Assembly (NCBI RefSeq): GCF_012933445.1
Contig: NZ_JABBNC010000041.1
Span: forward strand, 1 to 64,000
Direction of reading: 5' to 3'
DNA from: Actinoplanes sp. TBRC 11911
GTDB taxonomy: Bacteria > Actinomycetota > Actinomycetes > Mycobacteriales > Micromonosporaceae
Length of the DNA: 64,000 nucleotides
Shown: positions 42,378 to 50,132 of the stretch, piece after piece
Position numbering within the stretch: position 1 is the stretch's first letter
Layout: each line of letters opens with the position of its first letter
Position numbers and translations under genes: made by a program
The notes under the pieces: generated by a model
The model's database searches: none
What the model was told of the DNA's origin: nothing
Seen by the model: only the letters and a program-made list of their open reading frames with translations

Positions 42378-42810
42378 CACGTGGTCGCCGTCTATCGCGT
42401 GGTCGCGGGGCACGCCGCCGACCGCGCCTCCTCGCATATCCGATATTTCCAGGCATCGGCCGGATCGGCTGGGCCACTGGCGAGCGAGGCTCGGCACACG
42501 GCCGCACGGCGCTTCCATTCCGTGGGATGGTTGGCCGCCTGCTGAGATCCGCGCCCACGTCCTGGACTCGGCTTCCACAATGCGGGATGTAGGTCCATTG
42601 TGGAGAAAGCTTTTGTCCGGTAATGAGTCTTTCGCCCAGCAGACTTTTCCGGCCAGATGTGAACCTTGGAGAGTTATGGCTCGTATGTGGGCGCAACTAT
42701 CCAAGGTCCACCAAAGTCCATGATGCGGGCGCGATATCCCACATAGTGGACGCTCCGGCCGCGAGCGATCGCCACGCGACCAGGACGATCTTCGCAGTCG
42801 TAGCCAGGTC

Positions 42811-42852
42811 GGCGGCAGCGAGGTGGCGGCAGCGAGGTGGCGGCAGCGAGGT
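42811..42852. repeat. Intergenic 14-nt tandem repeat, three copies
   Basis: Three perfect copies of GGCGGCAGCGAGGT. A unit length of 14 is incompatible with coding conservation. The whole stretch 42262-43249 lacks a convincing gene: reading frames on both strands are short, repeat-derived or without ribosome-binding sites. Part of it (about 42580-42760) is less GC-rich and could be the remnant of a decayed gene, but no protein similarity is evident. Confidence 0.9.
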
Positions 42853-43178
42853 TGGCCGGCGGCCTCAGCCGCTTATCAGGTCGGCAGCGCGTAACCGCAG
42901 CTACCAGGATGCGCTCAAGCAGCGGAGCGCGCCGTTGCAAGCCGTAAAACGCCCATAACCACCTATCTCGCGGAATCACTCCCACAGCGTGTCAGCACTG
43001 GGCGTAACGGCGCCATCAGCCTAGCCGTGACCAGGTCACTCATCGCCTAAGCATCACGAACTGCAGTTAGGACTTGCTCGACTAGCGCGCCCGCTGGACT
43101 CGCGCCCGCGCCCAACCACGCCGAACGCCTAGCTGGCTCGGCGGCCGCCGCGAAACCAGGGAGACGTGGATCAACCAA

Positions 43179-43257
43179 GCCGGGCGCGAGGCCGCGGGGT
43201 CTCGCCAGCTCAGACGGGCCGGGTGCGAGGCCGCGCGGTCTCGCCGGGCTCAGACGG
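43179..43257. repeat. Two 39/40-nt direct repeats forming hairpins at the 3' end of the ligase gene
   Basis: Two near-identical units (43179-43217 and 43218-43257), each containing GCGAGGCC...GGTCTCGC, fold into an 8-bp stem in the second copy and a slightly weaker one in the first. The second unit overlaps the stop codon of the glutamate-cysteine ligase gene, so the pair may act as a tandem terminator for it. Confidence 0.75.
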
Positions 43258-44722
43258 GCCAGGTGTGGACTGGCTCGTTGGACTGCTGCAGGACCTGGTA
43301 GCGGAGCAGCATGTCGTGCAGGGCCTCGGGGCGGCTCAAGCCTCGGGACTCGGCCTCGCGGACCGCCTCGGTCTGCCACGTTGCGCCGTTGCGGGACGCG
43401 GCGCAGCGGTCGTCGATCACGCCCAGCAGGCGGTCGCGCACGGCAGGGTCGACGCCGTAACGGTCCAAACCGGCGTACGCCTTGGGGAGCAGGACCGAGC
43501 GCACCAGATCGGCCACCGGGATTTCGCCGGTCGTCGGCCAGACGACCGTGGCCTCCATGCCGTGCCGGGCGCCGACCCGGAAGTTCGACTCGGCGGTCGC
43601 GAACGGCAGCCGGGACCAGATCGGCCGCTCCTCCTCGCTGAGCTGCCTGATCAAGCCGAAATAGAAGGCCGCGTTGGCCAGCAGGTCAACCACCGTAGGA
43701 CCGGACGGCAGCACCCGGTTCTCGATGCGGAGATGCGGGCGTCCGTCCGAGACGTCGTACACCGGGCGGTTCCAGCGGTAGACCGTGCCGTTGTGCATCC
43801 GTAGCTCGCTGAGCCGCGGCACGCCGCCGGACTCCAGGACACCCACGGGATCCTCGTCGTCGAGCAAAGGCAGCAACGGCGGGAAGTAGCGGACATTCTC
43901 CTCGAAGAGGTCGAAGACCGACGTTATCCAGCGCTCGCCGAACCACACCCTCGGGCGTACACCCTGGGATTTGAGCTCTGCCGGACGGGTGTCGGTGGCC
44001 TGCTCGAACAGCACGATCCGGGTCTCCGCCCAAAGCCGGCGACCATGGAAGAACGGCGCGTTCGCCCCGATTGCCACCTGGATCCCGGCGATCGCCTGCG
44101 AGGCATTCCAAAACCGCGCGAACCGGTCGGGCGGCACCTGCAGATGGAACTGGGCGCTGGTGCACGCGGCCTCGGGCACGATCGAGTCGCAGGCGCTTCG
44201 GAGCCGCTCCACGCCCGCGATGTCGAGGCTGAACTGCTCGCCCCGCGCGCCCGACATTTCCCTGTTCAGCAGGAGATATCGACCGTCTGCCGAGAGGTTT
44301 TCGCTGGTCAGATGATCCCGGGTCAGCGTGGGCAGCATGCCGATCAGCAATAGCCCGCTCTCCACTTTGGCCGCTCGATCAACCGCGCGGTCGAGGCTGT
44401 CGAGCACGTCACGCTCGTAGTCGGCGAGTCCGCGGCCGATGATCGACTGGGGTGGCGCGTTGAACTCGAGGTTGAACCGGCCCAGCTCGGTCTGGAACGC
44501 CGGGTCGGCGAGGTGGGCGAGCACCTCGTTGTTGCGCATCGCGGGCCGGCCGCCAGAGTCGATCAGATTCAGCTCGATCTCCAGGCCGGTCATGCCGTCG
44601 CACGTGTCGAAAATGTCCGCGTCGAGCATGTCGGCGAGCACGTCGAGGCAGCGATGCACCTTTTGCCGGAACCGGACGCGGTCCTCCGGCGCGAAGACGA
44701 CGGTTGCGAGGTCCTTGCCCAC
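43250..44722 (-). CDS. Glutamate-cysteine ligase family protein (GCS2)
   Basis: 490-aa member of the GCS2/carboxylate-amine ligase group. Signatures are MTGLEIELNLIDSGGRPAMRNNEVL, FNLEFNAPPQSIIG, TSAQFHLQVPPDRFARFWNASQAIAG, AIGANAPFFHGRRLWAETRI and LRIENRVLPSGPTVVDLLANAAFYFGL, the last with the conserved R-x-x-x-R-x-x-P-x-G-P-T pattern. Family enzymes join glutamate to cysteine with ATP, feeding glutathione or ergothioneine synthesis; many actinobacterial paralogues have unassigned substrates. No egt or gsh genes are adjacent. GGGAGGGTGA precedes the start. The next features downstream are paired hairpin repeats. Confidence 0.87.
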   Translation of the reverse strand: MGKDLATVVFAPEDRVRFRQKVHRCLDVLADMLDADIFDTCDGMTGLEIELNLIDSGGRPAMRNNEVLAHLADPAFQTELGRFNLEFNAPPQSIIGRGLADYERDVLDSLDRAVDRAAKVESGLLLIGMLPTLTRDHLTSENLSADGRYLLLNREMSGARGEQFSLDIAGVERLRSACDSIVPEAACTSAQFHLQVPPDRFARFWNASQAIAGIQVAIGANAPFFHGRRLWAETRIVLFEQATDTRPAELKSQGVRPRVWFGERWITSVFDLFEENVRYFPPLLPLLDDEDPVGVLESGGVPRLSELRMHNGTVYRWNRPVYDVSDGRPHLRIENRVLPSGPTVVDLLANAAFYFGLIRQLSEEERPIWSRLPFATAESNFRVGARHGMEATVVWPTTGEIPVADLVRSVLLPKAYAGLDRYGVDPAVRDRLLGVIDDRCAASRNGATWQTEAVREAESRGLSRPEALHDMLLRYQVLQQSNEPVHTWPV

Positions 44723-44859
44723 TCACCCTCCCGGCACGATCGGGGCCGAAACGGACGTCGATCACCACCCTGTGAGCGAGCCGGTACGTTCGGTATACCT
44801 TGCCATCCCGAGCGCATGACCGCCAGATGACAGCGCGCGCTTGCCGTACGGGAATGCGA

Positions 44860-44893
44860 AGAGCCGCCGCCCGCGGATCCGGACGACGGCTCT
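44860..44893 (-). terminator. Terminator of the YceI gene
   Basis: AGAGCCG (44860-44866) and CGGCTCT (44887-44893) form a 7-bp stem around a 20-nt GC-rich loop that can pair further. It lies 20 nt after the yceI-type stop on the minus strand. Confidence 0.6.
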
Positions 44894-44912
44894 CGTATGT
44901 GGACGGTCGAAA

Positions 44913-45491
44913 TCAGCCCTGCAGGACAGCTTCGCCCTCGATCTCGATCTTGACCTTGCGGCCGACCAGCACGCCGCCGCCCTCGACGGCCATGTTCCAG
45001 GTCAGGCCCCAGTCCTCGCGGTCGATCTCGGTGTGCGCGCTGAACCCGAAGACCGGCTTGCCCGACGGGTGGGTGGCGGCGCCCTCGAACTCGACGGTCA
45101 GCTCGACCTGCTTGGTGATGCCCTTGATGGTCAGCTCGCCGTCGAGAACGAACTCGGCGCCGGCGTGCTCCTTGATCCCGGTGCTGCGGAACTCCATGGT
45201 CGGGTACTTCTCGGACTCGAAGAAGTCGCCGCTGCGCAGGTGGTTGTCCCGGTCGACGGTGCCGGTCTCGATGCTCGCGGTGGTGATCGTGGCGGTGACC
45301 GACGACTGCAGCGGGTCCTCGCCGACGGTGATCGTGGCGCTGGCCTCGGCGAACTGGCCGCGAACCTTGGCGACCATCATGTGTCGGGCGATGAAACCGA
45401 CCCGCTTATGTGCCGGGTCCAGAGCGTACGTGCCGGCCACCGGGATCTGCAGACCCTCGAACGGACGGGTGCTGACGACGGACTCGGTCAT
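44913..45491 (-). CDS. YceI family lipid-binding-like protein
   Basis: 192-aa YceI-fold protein, an eight-stranded lipocalin-like barrel known to hold polyisoprenoids. Family segments are AGTYALDPAHKRVGFIARHMMVAKVRGQF, ASIETGTVDRDNHLRSGDFFESEKYPTMEFRST, VLDGELTIKGITKQVELTVEFEG and FGFSAHTEIDREDWGLTWN. There is no signal peptide, unlike E. coli YceI, so it is cytoplasmic. The ATG at 45491 has GAAGAAGG upstream; the frame to 45539 runs into the operator. It diverges from the marR-type gene and is probably repressed by it. Confidence 0.93.
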   Translation of the reverse strand: MTESVVSTRPFEGLQIPVAGTYALDPAHKRVGFIARHMMVAKVRGQFAEASATITVGEDPLQSSVTATITTASIETGTVDRDNHLRSGDFFESEKYPTMEFRSTGIKEHAGAEFVLDGELTIKGITKQVELTVEFEGAATHPSGKPVFGFSAHTEIDREDWGLTWNMAVEGGGVLVGRKVKIEIEGEAVLQG

Positions 45492-45519
45492 GACAAGCCT
45501 TCTTCCGAAGCTGGGAGAT

Positions 45520-45546
45520 GTTGTTGTCTGCTCAAACAACTATATT
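45520..45546. promoter_or_regulatory. Probable MarR operator and promoter between yceI and marR genes
   Basis: GTTGTT (45520-45525) and AACAAC (45535-45540) form an inverted repeat with a 9-nt spacer. It is directly followed by TATATT (45541-45546), a -10-like hexamer about 45 nt before the marR-type GTG. The repeat lies 29 nt upstream of the yceI ATG, so binding would cover both promoters. Confidence 0.55.
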
Positions 45547-45590
45547 CGAAGCAACATTCCCCATGTCAAGCGCACATGTAGCCTGGATTT

Positions 45591-46070
45591 GTGACTACCG
45601 AACTGGAAGACCCGCGGCTTACCGCGGTCGGTTTGTTCGCTGAAGCGTTCAATGGGCTGAGTAGTCGTTTTTCCGCCCAGTTCGACGAACATCGGCTCTC
45701 CGGCGTCGAGTTCGAGGTTCTCATGCGCCTGGCCCGCTCACCGCAGCAGCGTCTGCGGATGACCGATCTGGCCGGCCAGACATCCCTGTCCACCAGCGGA
45801 TGCACCAGGGTGGTCGACCGTATGGACCGCGACGGACTGGTACGCCGCGAGGCCTGTGCCACCGACCGCCGCAGCTCGTACGCCGTGATCACCGACCAGG
45901 GCCAGGCCCGGCTCGACGAGGTGCTTCCCGGCCATCTCGAGCTCGTGCAGAAGTGGTTCGTCGGCCAGCTGACGACCGACCAGCTGGACGGAATGCTGCA
46001 GTCCCTTCGCAAGATCCGCGACGCCGTCAACCCGTGCGCCACGGCCGGTGCCGACGACGACAACTCGTAA
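45591..46070 (+). CDS. MarR-family transcriptional regulator
   Basis: 159-aa winged-helix regulator. The recognition segment is LSGVEFEVLMRLARSPQQRLRMTDLAGQTSLSTSGCTRVVDRMDRDGLVRREACATDRRSSYAVITDQGQARLDEVLPGH, which contains the family wing DRR-x-x motif. The flanking N- and C-terminal helices would form the dimer interface. A single Cys in the recognition helix area (SGCTRV) and another in the wing (REACATDRR) might sense thiol-reactive ligands, but this is speculative. It is divergent from the YceI gene, and an inverted repeat lies between them. Confidence 0.92.
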   Translation: MTTELEDPRLTAVGLFAEAFNGLSSRFSAQFDEHRLSGVEFEVLMRLARSPQQRLRMTDLAGQTSLSTSGCTRVVDRMDRDGLVRREACATDRRSSYAVITDQGQARLDEVLPGHLELVQKWFVGQLTTDQLDGMLQSLRKIRDAVNPCATAGADDDNS

Positions 46071-46390
46071 CTCACAGTGATTTTTGGCGTACGAGAAGAT
46101 CGTTAAACCGGCAGAAGTACCGGCAGAACCGGGCGACGCGTCGGCCTTTAAGGGACATATCTACCCAGTTGGGCCACACCTCGCCGTTACTGTGATCCGC
46201 GCAGGGGGATGCGGCGCGACCGAGGCGATGTGCGGGGCTTTTGACGGGGGAGCCATCGTTCTCGCCGCGTTAACTGGTGGGGTGTCGACGGTCGGCGCGT
46301 GGGGGGCACATGCCGACCGCCGCGCCACGCCAGCCCCCTGCGAGTCTCGATTGCCGTGGCGCCGGCCGGCTCACCACAGCGGCCGGCGTC
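46071..46390. other. Gene-poor gap between marR-type and NB-ARC genes
   Basis: No supported gene. A 124-codon plus-strand frame from 46084 begins with a TTG, lacks a ribosome-binding site and runs into the 3' end of the opposing NB-ARC gene, so I leave it out. A 12-nt near repeat (CCGGCAGAA and a variant) lies near 46109-46128. No terminator hairpin is obvious. Confidence 0.6.
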
Positions 46391-48844
46391 TCAGGCTCCG
46401 AGCACCTCAACCACGATCTCCGGGCCCAGTTGATCACGCTCCCGCTTCACCAGCGTGATCCCGCCCGAGTGACACAGGTCGGCCAGCCTCCGCACCACGC
46501 GCGTGCGCTCCTCCCCCTCGGGTGAGCTGGCGATCAGGCCGACCAGCGCCTCCACCACATCCCGCGGATCATGAGCGCTCCCGTACGCCTCTGCGGCGCG
46601 CCCGTAGCAATCGGCGGCTCGCTTCTGCTCCCCGCGCTGCGTCGCGATCGCGGCTTCCACCATCAAGGACGAACCGTCCTCCGGGGGACGCAACCGTTCC
46701 AGCACCTCGCGCGCCGGATCCACCCGACCCGACGACGCCAGCGCGAGCCCGATCGTCGCCAGCAGGCGCCGCCGATGGTTCGGATCGCCGACCCGTTCCA
46801 GTTCGACCATGGCCCGACGCCCGAGCCGCTCGGCCTCCTCCGGGTTTCCGTCCAGCCTCGCCACCTCGGCGAGATTCGCCAGGGCGACCGCCCGCAACCG
46901 ATCCTCACCGCCGTCGCTGGCCAGCAGATCCACCGCGGCGAGCCGGCGCCGCGCCGCGTCCAGATCGCCCACCCGGATCTCGTGCCAGATCAGGTTGTTC
47001 TCGGCCAGGGCCATATCCCGGGTCTTGCCGCTGCGCCGGGCCAGCGCGAGAACCGCCTCGCCGTGCCGTCGCGCCTCGTCGTACTCGCCGGTGGTCATCC
47101 ACATCGCGACGAGCTGGGTGTGCGCGGTGAGCTGCCCCGCGACGTCCCGCAGCCGCTCGAACTCGGCCACCGCCTGAATCGCCGAGCCGATCTCCTCAGC
47201 GCCCTTGCCGTGCTCCAGGGCGAGCTGGGCCAGTCCGACCTTGGCCCAGGCGCGGGTCGCCGGGTCGGCGTCGGCGGTACGCGGGTCGTCGAGCAGCCGT
47301 CGCAGCCACTGGCGGCCGCTGACGTCCATGCCCCGGAACCGCCACCAGCGCGGGAGCGCGGCGGCGATACGGAGCGCGGTGTGCGGCTCCTCGCCGGCTG
47401 CGAACGACAACGCCGCCCCCAGGTCGCCGGCCACGTCGTCGAGCCGGCCGGCCGCCTCGGTCAGCTTGATCCCGACCAGGTCGGGCGCGGTCTGCCGGGC
47501 CAGATCGGCGAGCACGGCCGCGTGCAGGCGGCGGCCCTCGGTCAGCTCGCCCTCGGCCGCCGCACGCTCGGACGCGTAGTCCCGCACGACGTCGAGCAGG
47601 CGGAACCGGACCATGCGGCTGCCGCGCACGCTCAGCAGGCCCAGCTCGAGCAGCCGGTTGAGCAGGTGCACGACATCGGCGCCGTCGGTCTGGGTGCCCT
47701 CGGTCATCCGTTCCGCGAGCCCGAGCGACCATCGGTAGCGCAGCATCGCGAGGCGGCGCAGCGCGTGCTGCTCGCCGGGGTTGAGCAGCCGATAGCTGGC
47801 GGCCACGGCGTCGCGCAGCGAGACGACGGCAACCGAGGGCATCACCGATCCGGGGCGGTCCAGGTCGAGGACGCGATCGCCGTACCGGTCGAGGATCTCC
47901 GCGATGGTGAGCACGCGGCCGCGCGCGGCGGCGAGCTCGATCGCCAGCGGGAGGCCGCCGAGGCGTCGCACCAAGGTGGCCAGTGGCGCGATCTCATCGG
48001 GTTCCAGCGGCGTGTGCCGGACCCGGCCGAGGCGGTCCAGGAACAGGGCGGCGGCGGGATAACCGGCGATGGCCGGGAGTAGGTCGGGTGCCTCCGGCGG
48101 CGGCACCACCAGCGGCGCGAGCGGCCAGACCCGCTCGGCGGGCAAGCCGATCGGGTGCCGGCCGGTGGCCAGGAAACGAAGCGACGGAATCCGGTCCAGC
48201 AGCCGGGTGAGCACCTCGGCGGCGGCCTCCGGCGCTCGCTCGACGGCGTCGACGAAGACCAGGGCGGCGCGCTCGGCGAACCGGCCGGGCAGGTCCTCGA
48301 AACGGCCCACCCCGAAGGCGGCCGCGACGCTGGCCAGGATCTCGCCGACCGACGCACCCTCGGTGATCACTATCCCGGCGACGCCTCCGGGGTACGCCGA
48401 GGCGACCCGGCGAGCCACCACGAAGCCGAAGCTCGTCTTGCCGACCCCGGCGATGCCGACCAGCGTCACGCCGCGCGGACCGTCCACCGCGGTGAGGCGG
48501 TTGACCAGCTCACCGACGTCGTCGTCGCGGCCGATCAGCTCGACGATCGGGGGCATCTGCAGGAAGCCGGTCGGTGGCAGCGGTTCCTCGGCCGGCTGTC
48601 CACGCGCCGCGGCCAGGAACGCCTCGCGATCGGGGCCGGCCAGACCGAGCGCGGCGGCCAGCAATTCCACAGTGGTGCGCTGCGGCCGGGAGGCACGACC
48701 GCGTTCCAGATCGCGCACCGTCCGGACGCCGATGGCCGCCCGGACGGCGAGTTCCTCCTGGGTCAGCTTCGCTCTTAACCGATGTCGGCGCAGCACGACG
48801 GCGAATCCGGATACCACCTGGTCCGCGCCCTCGTCCCCCGCCAT
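46391..48844 (-). CDS. XRE-HTH / NB-ARC ATPase / TPR transcriptional regulator (STAND type)
   Basis: 817-aa multi-domain regulator. An N-terminal XRE helix-turn-helix (LRRHRLRAKLTQEELAVRAAIGVRTVRDLERGRASRPQRTTVELLAAALGL) is followed by an NB-ARC-like ATPase: Walker A VGIAGVGKTSFG, Walker B AALVFVDAVE, GxP-type LGGLPLAIELAAARG and a winged-helix region. A long C-terminal superhelix of TPR-like repeats follows (DLARQTAPDL..., AEFERLRDVAGQLTAHTQL..., ALANLAEVARLDGNPEEAERLGRRAMVELE). STAND ATPases switch on ligand binding and oligomerise; actinobacterial members of this layout regulate secondary metabolism or sense stress. No cluster is adjacent, so the target is unknown. The ATG at 48844 begins the helix-turn-helix at normal spacing. 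Confidence 0.9.
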   Translation of the reverse strand: MAGDEGADQVVSGFAVVLRRHRLRAKLTQEELAVRAAIGVRTVRDLERGRASRPQRTTVELLAAALGLAGPDREAFLAAARGQPAEEPLPPTGFLQMPPIVELIGRDDDVGELVNRLTAVDGPRGVTLVGIAGVGKTSFGFVVARRVASAYPGGVAGIVITEGASVGEILASVAAAFGVGRFEDLPGRFAERAALVFVDAVERAPEAAAEVLTRLLDRIPSLRFLATGRHPIGLPAERVWPLAPLVVPPPEAPDLLPAIAGYPAAALFLDRLGRVRHTPLEPDEIAPLATLVRRLGGLPLAIELAAARGRVLTIAEILDRYGDRVLDLDRPGSVMPSVAVVSLRDAVAASYRLLNPGEQHALRRLAMLRYRWSLGLAERMTEGTQTDGADVVHLLNRLLELGLLSVRGSRMVRFRLLDVVRDYASERAAAEGELTEGRRLHAAVLADLARQTAPDLVGIKLTEAAGRLDDVAGDLGAALSFAAGEEPHTALRIAAALPRWWRFRGMDVSGRQWLRRLLDDPRTADADPATRAWAKVGLAQLALEHGKGAEEIGSAIQAVAEFERLRDVAGQLTAHTQLVAMWMTTGEYDEARRHGEAVLALARRSGKTRDMALAENNLIWHEIRVGDLDAARRRLAAVDLLASDGGEDRLRAVALANLAEVARLDGNPEEAERLGRRAMVELERVGDPNHRRRLLATIGLALASSGRVDPAREVLERLRPPEDGSSLMVEAAIATQRGEQKRAADCYGRAAEAYGSAHDPRDVVEALVGLIASSPEGEERTRVVRRLADLCHSGGITLVKRERDQLGPEIVVEVLGA

Positions 48845-48962
48845 GATGCGAACCTATGCATCAGCGACGATGCCTGCGAGCAGAGATCCGTACCTGTCGG
48901 GAAGCGGACGGAAACCTTGTCAGGGAATAAACGTAATCTCGGACTTGCGGTGATTCTCGGCG

Positions 48963-50120
48963 TTACAGACCGAGACCGCGCGCGATCAGCATCCGCTGCA
49001 CCTCGGACGTCCCCTCCCCGATCTCGAGGATCTTGGCGTCCCGGTAGAAGCGACCCACCGCCGACTCGTTCATGAAGCCGTATCCGCCGTGCACCTGCGT
49101 CGCGTACCGGCTGTTCTCCATGGCGGCGTTGCTGGCGTTCAGCTTGGCGATGGCCGCGTACCGCTTGAACTCCTCGCCGGCGAGCATCCGGGCCGCGGCA
49201 TCGTAGTAACCGAGCCGCGCCGTGTGCGCCCGCAACTCCATGTCCGCGATCATGAACTGGACGGCCTGGTAGTTGCCGATCGGCTTGCCAAAGGTCGAAC
49301 GTTCGTTCGCGTAACGCACCGACTCGTCGACGCAGCCCTGTGCCAGCCCGACGGACAACGCCGCGATCGCGATCCGTCCCTCGTCAAGCGTCCGCAGGAA
49401 CTGGGCGAAACCACGGCCACGCTCACCCAGCAGATTGGCGGCGGGGACGCGTACGTCGTCGAAGGAAAGCTCGTGGGTGTCCGACGCGCACCAGCCGACC
49501 TTGGAGTAGCCGGGCGCGACCGTGAAGCCGGGCGTCCCGGACGGCACGATGATCGTGGACAGTTCCTTGGATCCGTCCGGGTTCGTGCCGGTCTGCGCCA
49601 TGACGGTGACCAGGCAGGTGATGTCGGTGCCGGAGTTCGTGATGAACGCCTTGGACCCGTTGATCACCCACTCGCCGGTCGACTCGTCCAGCACCGCGCG
49701 CGTGGTGATCGCGGCCGCGTCGGTGCCGCTGCCCGGCTCGGTCAGACCGAAGGCCGCCAGAGCCTCGCCGCTGGTCAGTTTCGGCAGCCAGCGTTCCTTC
49801 TGCTCGGGCGTACCGAAGCGGTGGATCGGCATGGCACCCAGCGAGATCGCCGCCTCCAGGGTGACCGCCACCGAGCTGTCCACTCTGGCCAGTTCCTCGA
49901 GAGCGATGCACAGCGCGAAATAGTCGCCGCCCATACCGCCGACGTCCTCCGGGAAGGGCAGGCCGAACAGCCCCATCTTCCCCATCTGGCGGACCACCTC
50001 GTACGGGAAGGTCTTGTGCTCGTAATGTTCGGCGATCACCGGAGCGATCTGCTCGCGCGCGAAGTCCCGCACGGTGGCGCGCAGGGCCTCCTGCTCTTCG
50101 CCGAGCCGGAAGTCGACCAT
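48963..50120 (-). CDS. Acyl-CoA dehydrogenase (isovaleryl/short-branched-chain type)
   Basis: 385-aa FAD enzyme of the short-chain acyl-CoA dehydrogenase class. Motifs are AFGLTEPGSGTDAAAI (FAD loop), GWCASDTHELSFDDVRVPAANLLGERGRGFAQFL and the C-terminal RDAKILEIGEGTSEVQRMLIARGLGL. The family consensus C-terminal E-G-T-S-E-V-Q is intact. With a methylcrotonyl-type carboxyltransferase 12 nt upstream and HMG-CoA lyase nearby, oxidation of isovaleryl-CoA in leucine breakdown is the most likely role; isobutyryl- or 2-methylbutyryl-CoA are alternatives (AcdH-like). It is last in a two-gene operon controlled by the tandem operator at 51691-51724. Confidence 0.9.
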   Translation of the reverse strand: MVDFRLGEEQEALRATVRDFAREQIAPVIAEHYEHKTFPYEVVRQMGKMGLFGLPFPEDVGGMGGDYFALCIALEELARVDSSVAVTLEAAISLGAMPIHRFGTPEQKERWLPKLTSGEALAAFGLTEPGSGTDAAAITTRAVLDESTGEWVINGSKAFITNSGTDITCLVTVMAQTGTNPDGSKELSTIIVPSGTPGFTVAPGYSKVGWCASDTHELSFDDVRVPAANLLGERGRGFAQFLRTLDEGRIAIAALSVGLAQGCVDESVRYANERSTFGKPIGNYQAVQFMIADMELRAHTARLGYYDAAARMLAGEEFKRYAAIAKLNASNAAMENSRYATQVHGGYGFMNESAVGRFYRDAKILEIGEGTSEVQRMLIARGLGL

Positions 50121-50132
50121 GGGGTACTCCTG

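Noticed and set aside
42289..42958. Several 60-150 codon frames on both strands after the RidA gene
   Set aside because: They are built from the 18-nt and 14-nt repeats or lack ribosome-binding sites, and overlap each other.
46084..46458. 124-codon plus-strand frame after the MarR gene
   Set aside because: TTG start without ribosome-binding site, and its 3' part is antisense to the NB-ARC gene.
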